A DNA stretch of 7,496 nucleotides from SAR202 cluster bacterium (lineage in GTDB: Bacteria > Chloroflexota > Dehalococcoidia > UBA3495). Of the stretch, positions 5,616 through 7,496 are shown piece by piece (the stretch's first letter is position 1; each line of letters opens with the position of its first letter). The stretch lies in NCBI GenBank assembly GCA_009392775.1, contig VFFT01000110.1:1-7496 (forward strand), read 5' to 3'. The notes under the pieces are model-generated. The model had not been told where the DNA came from and did no database searches. It saw only the letters and a program-made list of their open reading frames with translations. The position numbers and the translations under genes are program-made.

Positions 5616-6884
5616 ATGTCCCGTTTTAAACTAGACCCAAGCGTCCTAAAGCACCTGCATACACTGGATTCATGGATAGCATACCCCAACTACCGATTAT
5701 TATGGCTAGGAAACTTTTGCTCTAATAGCGCTCAGTGGATGCAGCTATTAACAGTTGGCTGGCTAGTACGTGATTTAACTGACGGTTTAGCTGCATCAGC
5801 GTTCTTAGTAGTAACCATAGGCGGTTTAAATACCTTACCCGGTCTTATATTTACCCCTTGGGGAGGAGTACTTGGGGATAAACTAGATCGCAGAAAATTA
5901 GTGATATCTTTGCAGTCCTTTATGGCAATATTAGCGTTTGGATTTGCACTCCTAGTTCTCTCTGGATATGTAACCGTCTGGCATACATTCGCATATGTAT
6001 TAATTAGTGGGACTACTTTTACTGTAACCAAGCCAATGAGGCACGTATTAATCGCCAATACCGTCGAGCACAAAGATATCGGCAATGCTTTCGCTACAAA
6101 TGTCTTGACAATTACTGGTACTCGAGCTATCGGCCCATTCATAGGCGGTATCCTAATAGCGAGTTTGGGGTTTTTCTGGAATTTTACATTCGAGGCACTG
6201 CTTTACGTCGGTACGGTTCTCTTCTTCATACCTATGCGGACACCTTTTGCAAACAATGATGGTTCAAACAAGAAAGAAACCAACGTTGTAAAATTTTTAA
6301 TAGACGGCCTTATATATGTTTGGAAGGACAATAGAGCTATTTTGCTCTTAGTATTACTAAGCCTAATACCAAACGTGGTACTGCAGCCATTCATGTTTCT
6401 GCTACCAGTTTTCACAGCGGATGTATTAATGGAGGGCGCCGATGTAGGGGGATATTTATTGGCAATGACTGGGGCGGGCGGTTTATTTTGCGCCCTGATG
6501 TTATCATCTATAGGATTTCCATTTAAGAAAGGATATATGGTTCTAATTACGGTTATTATTAGTTCCATATTCGTTATATTCGTCGGATTCTCAGGAACCT
6601 TTATACTTGCGTTAACTATGTTGGGAATCTTGTCATTTAGCCAATGCATATTTAGAACCACAAATGGTACGTTAATCCAAACATTAGTCCCCGATCAGTA
6701 CAGGGCTCGAGTAACCAGCTTGCAAGAATATGGACGCGCGTTTCTAGTACCGTCGTGTTTGATTGTGGGGTGGATAGCCGGAATAACGTCAGTACAGTGG
6801 GCTTTCCTAGCGATGGGAATAACTGGCATAGCACTGGGTATATTATGCTTATTATTGTTTGCCCGTGTGCGCAATTTGCCTTAG
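5616..6884 (+). CDS. MFS transporter, EntS-like (MFS_3 / DHA3 type)
   Basis: This 422-residue integral membrane protein has about 12 predicted hydrophobic helices and a hydrophilic central loop near 208-228 (FANNDGSNKKE). The loop separates two six-helix halves, as in the major facilitator superfamily. The N-terminal block YRLLWLGNFCSNSAQWMQ (26-43) is typical of the MFS_3 family. MFS motif A appears as GGVLGDKLDRRKL (83-95), followed by KPMRHVLIANTV (129-140). The loop before the penultimate helices reads LVPDQYRARVTSL (347-359), another MFS_3 feature. Relatives such as EntS are proton-driven exporters of siderophores, drugs or metabolites. The substrate here is unknown, and no siderophore or resistance genes flank it. 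The start has AGGAAA (5600-5605) at 10 nt. It ends with tandem TAG stops, and queA starts 30 bp later, so the two are likely co-transcribed. Confidence 0.9.
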   Translation: MSRFKLDPSVLKHLHTLDSWIAYPNYRLLWLGNFCSNSAQWMQLLTVGWLVRDLTDGLAASAFLVVTIGGLNTLPGLIFTPWGGVLGDKLDRRKLVISLQSFMAILAFGFALLVLSGYVTVWHTFAYVLISGTTFTVTKPMRHVLIANTVEHKDIGNAFATNVLTITGTRAIGPFIGGILIASLGFFWNFTFEALLYVGTVLFFIPMRTPFANNDGSNKKETNVVKFLIDGLIYVWKDNRAILLLVLLSLIPNVVLQPFMFLLPVFTADVLMEGADVGGYLLAMTGAGGLFCALMLSSIGFPFKKGYMVLITVIISSIFVIFVGFSGTFILALTMLGILSFSQCIFRTTNGTLIQTLVPDQYRARVTSLQEYGRAFLVPSCLIVGWIAGITSVQWAFLAMGITGIALGILCLLLFARVRNLP

Positions 6885-6914
6885 TAGATCAAAACATTCA
6901 TCTATGGTGATCGC

Positions 6915-7496
6915 ATGTTGACCAACGACTTTGATTATCATCTTCCCGAAGAATTAATAGCTCAGATCCCACTCATAGATAGAAGTGCATCTCGCTTACT
7001 AATAGTAAATCGTACTAGCAATAGCCTCGTACATGAAACCTTTAATAACATTACTGAATATCTCCGCGAAGGAGACGTGATGGTATTTAATCAAAGCAAG
7101 GTCATACCGGCTAGATTCTATGGCGTTAGAGATGACACAAATGGAAAAGTAGAAATATTACTATTGCGCAAGGTCAAACATTCGATATGGCAAGCGTTAG
7201 CCCGACCAGGGAGACGTCTTAGACCCGGAACATCTATTTCGATCCTGGATAAGGAAGGAGAGAGGTCTGGGATTCAAATAGAAGTAACGGAGTCAGACAT
7301 GTACGGAATTAAAACGATCCGAATGTCTAACGAAAATTACATAGATACACTCGGGCATATGCCTTTACCCCCATACATACATGAAAAGCTAGAGGACCCC
7401 GCAAGATATCAAACAGTGTACGCGAAAGAGACCGGAAGTGTCGCTGCTCCAACAGCAGGACTACATTTTAGTCATAACACGATGAAAGATATAGAA
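6915..7496 (+). CDS. queA: S-adenosylmethionine:tRNA ribosyltransferase-isomerase, N-terminal 194 residues (cut by window edge)
   Basis: I translated this frame directly; it is open from the ATG to the window end without a stop. QueA transfers and isomerises the ribosyl group of SAM onto 7-aminomethyl-7-deazaguanine in the tRNA wobble position, giving epoxyqueuosine. Matching blocks are NDFDYHLPEELIAQ (4-17), SRLLIVNR (26-33), GDVMVFNQSKVIPARF (53-68), KVEILLL (78-84), ARPGRRLRPG (96-105), GHMPLPPYI (147-155), RYQTVYA (164-170) and GSVAAPTAGLHFS (174-186). The usual FNDTRVIPAR motif reads FNQSKVIPAR. Full-length QueA is roughly 340-355 residues, so about 55% is visible. The ATG is preceded by GGTGA (6906-6910) at only 4 nt, a weak site; nearby ATG and GTG codons are out of frame. 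A GATCA/TGATC inverted repeat (6887-6891 and 6908-6912) overlaps this site but has only 5-bp arms. It probably belongs to the MFS transcript. Confidence 0.95.
   Translation, partial: MLTNDFDYHLPEELIAQIPLIDRSASRLLIVNRTSNSLVHETFNNITEYLREGDVMVFNQSKVIPARFYGVRDDTNGKVEILLLRKVKHSIWQALARPGRRLRPGTSISILDKEGERSGIQIEVTESDMYGIKTIRMSNENYIDTLGHMPLPPYIHEKLEDPARYQTVYAKETGSVAAPTAGLHFSHNTMKDIE

Noticed and set aside
5732..6834. Three minus-strand open frames opposite the MFS transporter gene
   Set aside because: Long antisense frames are common opposite hydrophobic membrane-protein genes, and none of the products has a recognisable motif.
6887..6912. GATCA/TGATC inverted repeat over the queA ribosome binding site as a translational switch
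   Set aside because: The arms are 5 bp with a 16-nt loop and no further pairing, so the fold is weak and probably chance.
1..7496. tRNA or rRNA genes, CRISPR arrays, insertion sequences and defence or phage modules
   Set aside because: Genes occupy nearly all of the window, and the short gaps show no cloverleaf, regularly spaced repeats, transposase or integrase coding, or target duplications.

Overview
The window holds seven recognisable protein-coding genes and one small ferredoxin gene. Two genes are cut by the window edges. I see no RNA genes, insertion sequences, CRISPR arrays or other mobile DNA. The DNA is moderately AT-rich. The gene families (signal-less DUF1501/DUF1800 pair, mandelate racemase-type enolase superfamily enzyme, stand-alone Rieske protein, EntS-like MFS exporter, FolD, QueA) would suit a free-living, probably marine or otherwise oligotrophic bacterium. 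A SAR202/Dehalococcoidia-like Chloroflexota is my best guess, because that lineage is known for many enolase-superfamily paralogues. The guess rests on gene content and sequence style only.

Layout from left to right. (1) Positions 1-1765, minus strand: a DUF1800 gene followed by the 5' part of a DUF1501 gene. They form a two-gene operon behind a near-consensus sigma70-type promoter (TTGACA, 17 bp, TATTAT) and a roughly 80-nt leader that can fold into a hairpin. (2) Positions 2007-2342, plus strand: a 111-residue Rieske [2Fe-2S] protein, divergent from the DUF1800 gene, with its own promoter. The two promoters lie back to back in a 241-bp intergenic region. (3) Positions 2400-4469, minus strand: a mandelate racemase-type enzyme followed by a signal-less protein of the BtuF-like cobalamin-binding family, 51 bp apart and probably co-transcribed. 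(4) Positions 4621-7496, plus strand: folD, an MFS transporter and the first 194 codons of queA. The MFS gene and queA are 30 bp apart. folD may be the first gene of this transcript, or the MFS gene may have a weak promoter of its own.

folD (one-carbon folate metabolism) and queA (queuosine tRNA modification) are housekeeping genes. The leftward genes look accessory: a sugar-acid type racemase/dehydratase with a binding-fold partner, and the uncharacterised DUF1800/DUF1501 pair. Nothing here proves a new system. The best candidates for unexplained biology are the apparently cytoplasmic DUF1800/DUF1501 operon with its strong promoter and structured leader, and the pairing of the racemase-like enzyme with the cytoplasmic BtuF-like protein. 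No gene-free stretch exceeds 300 bp.
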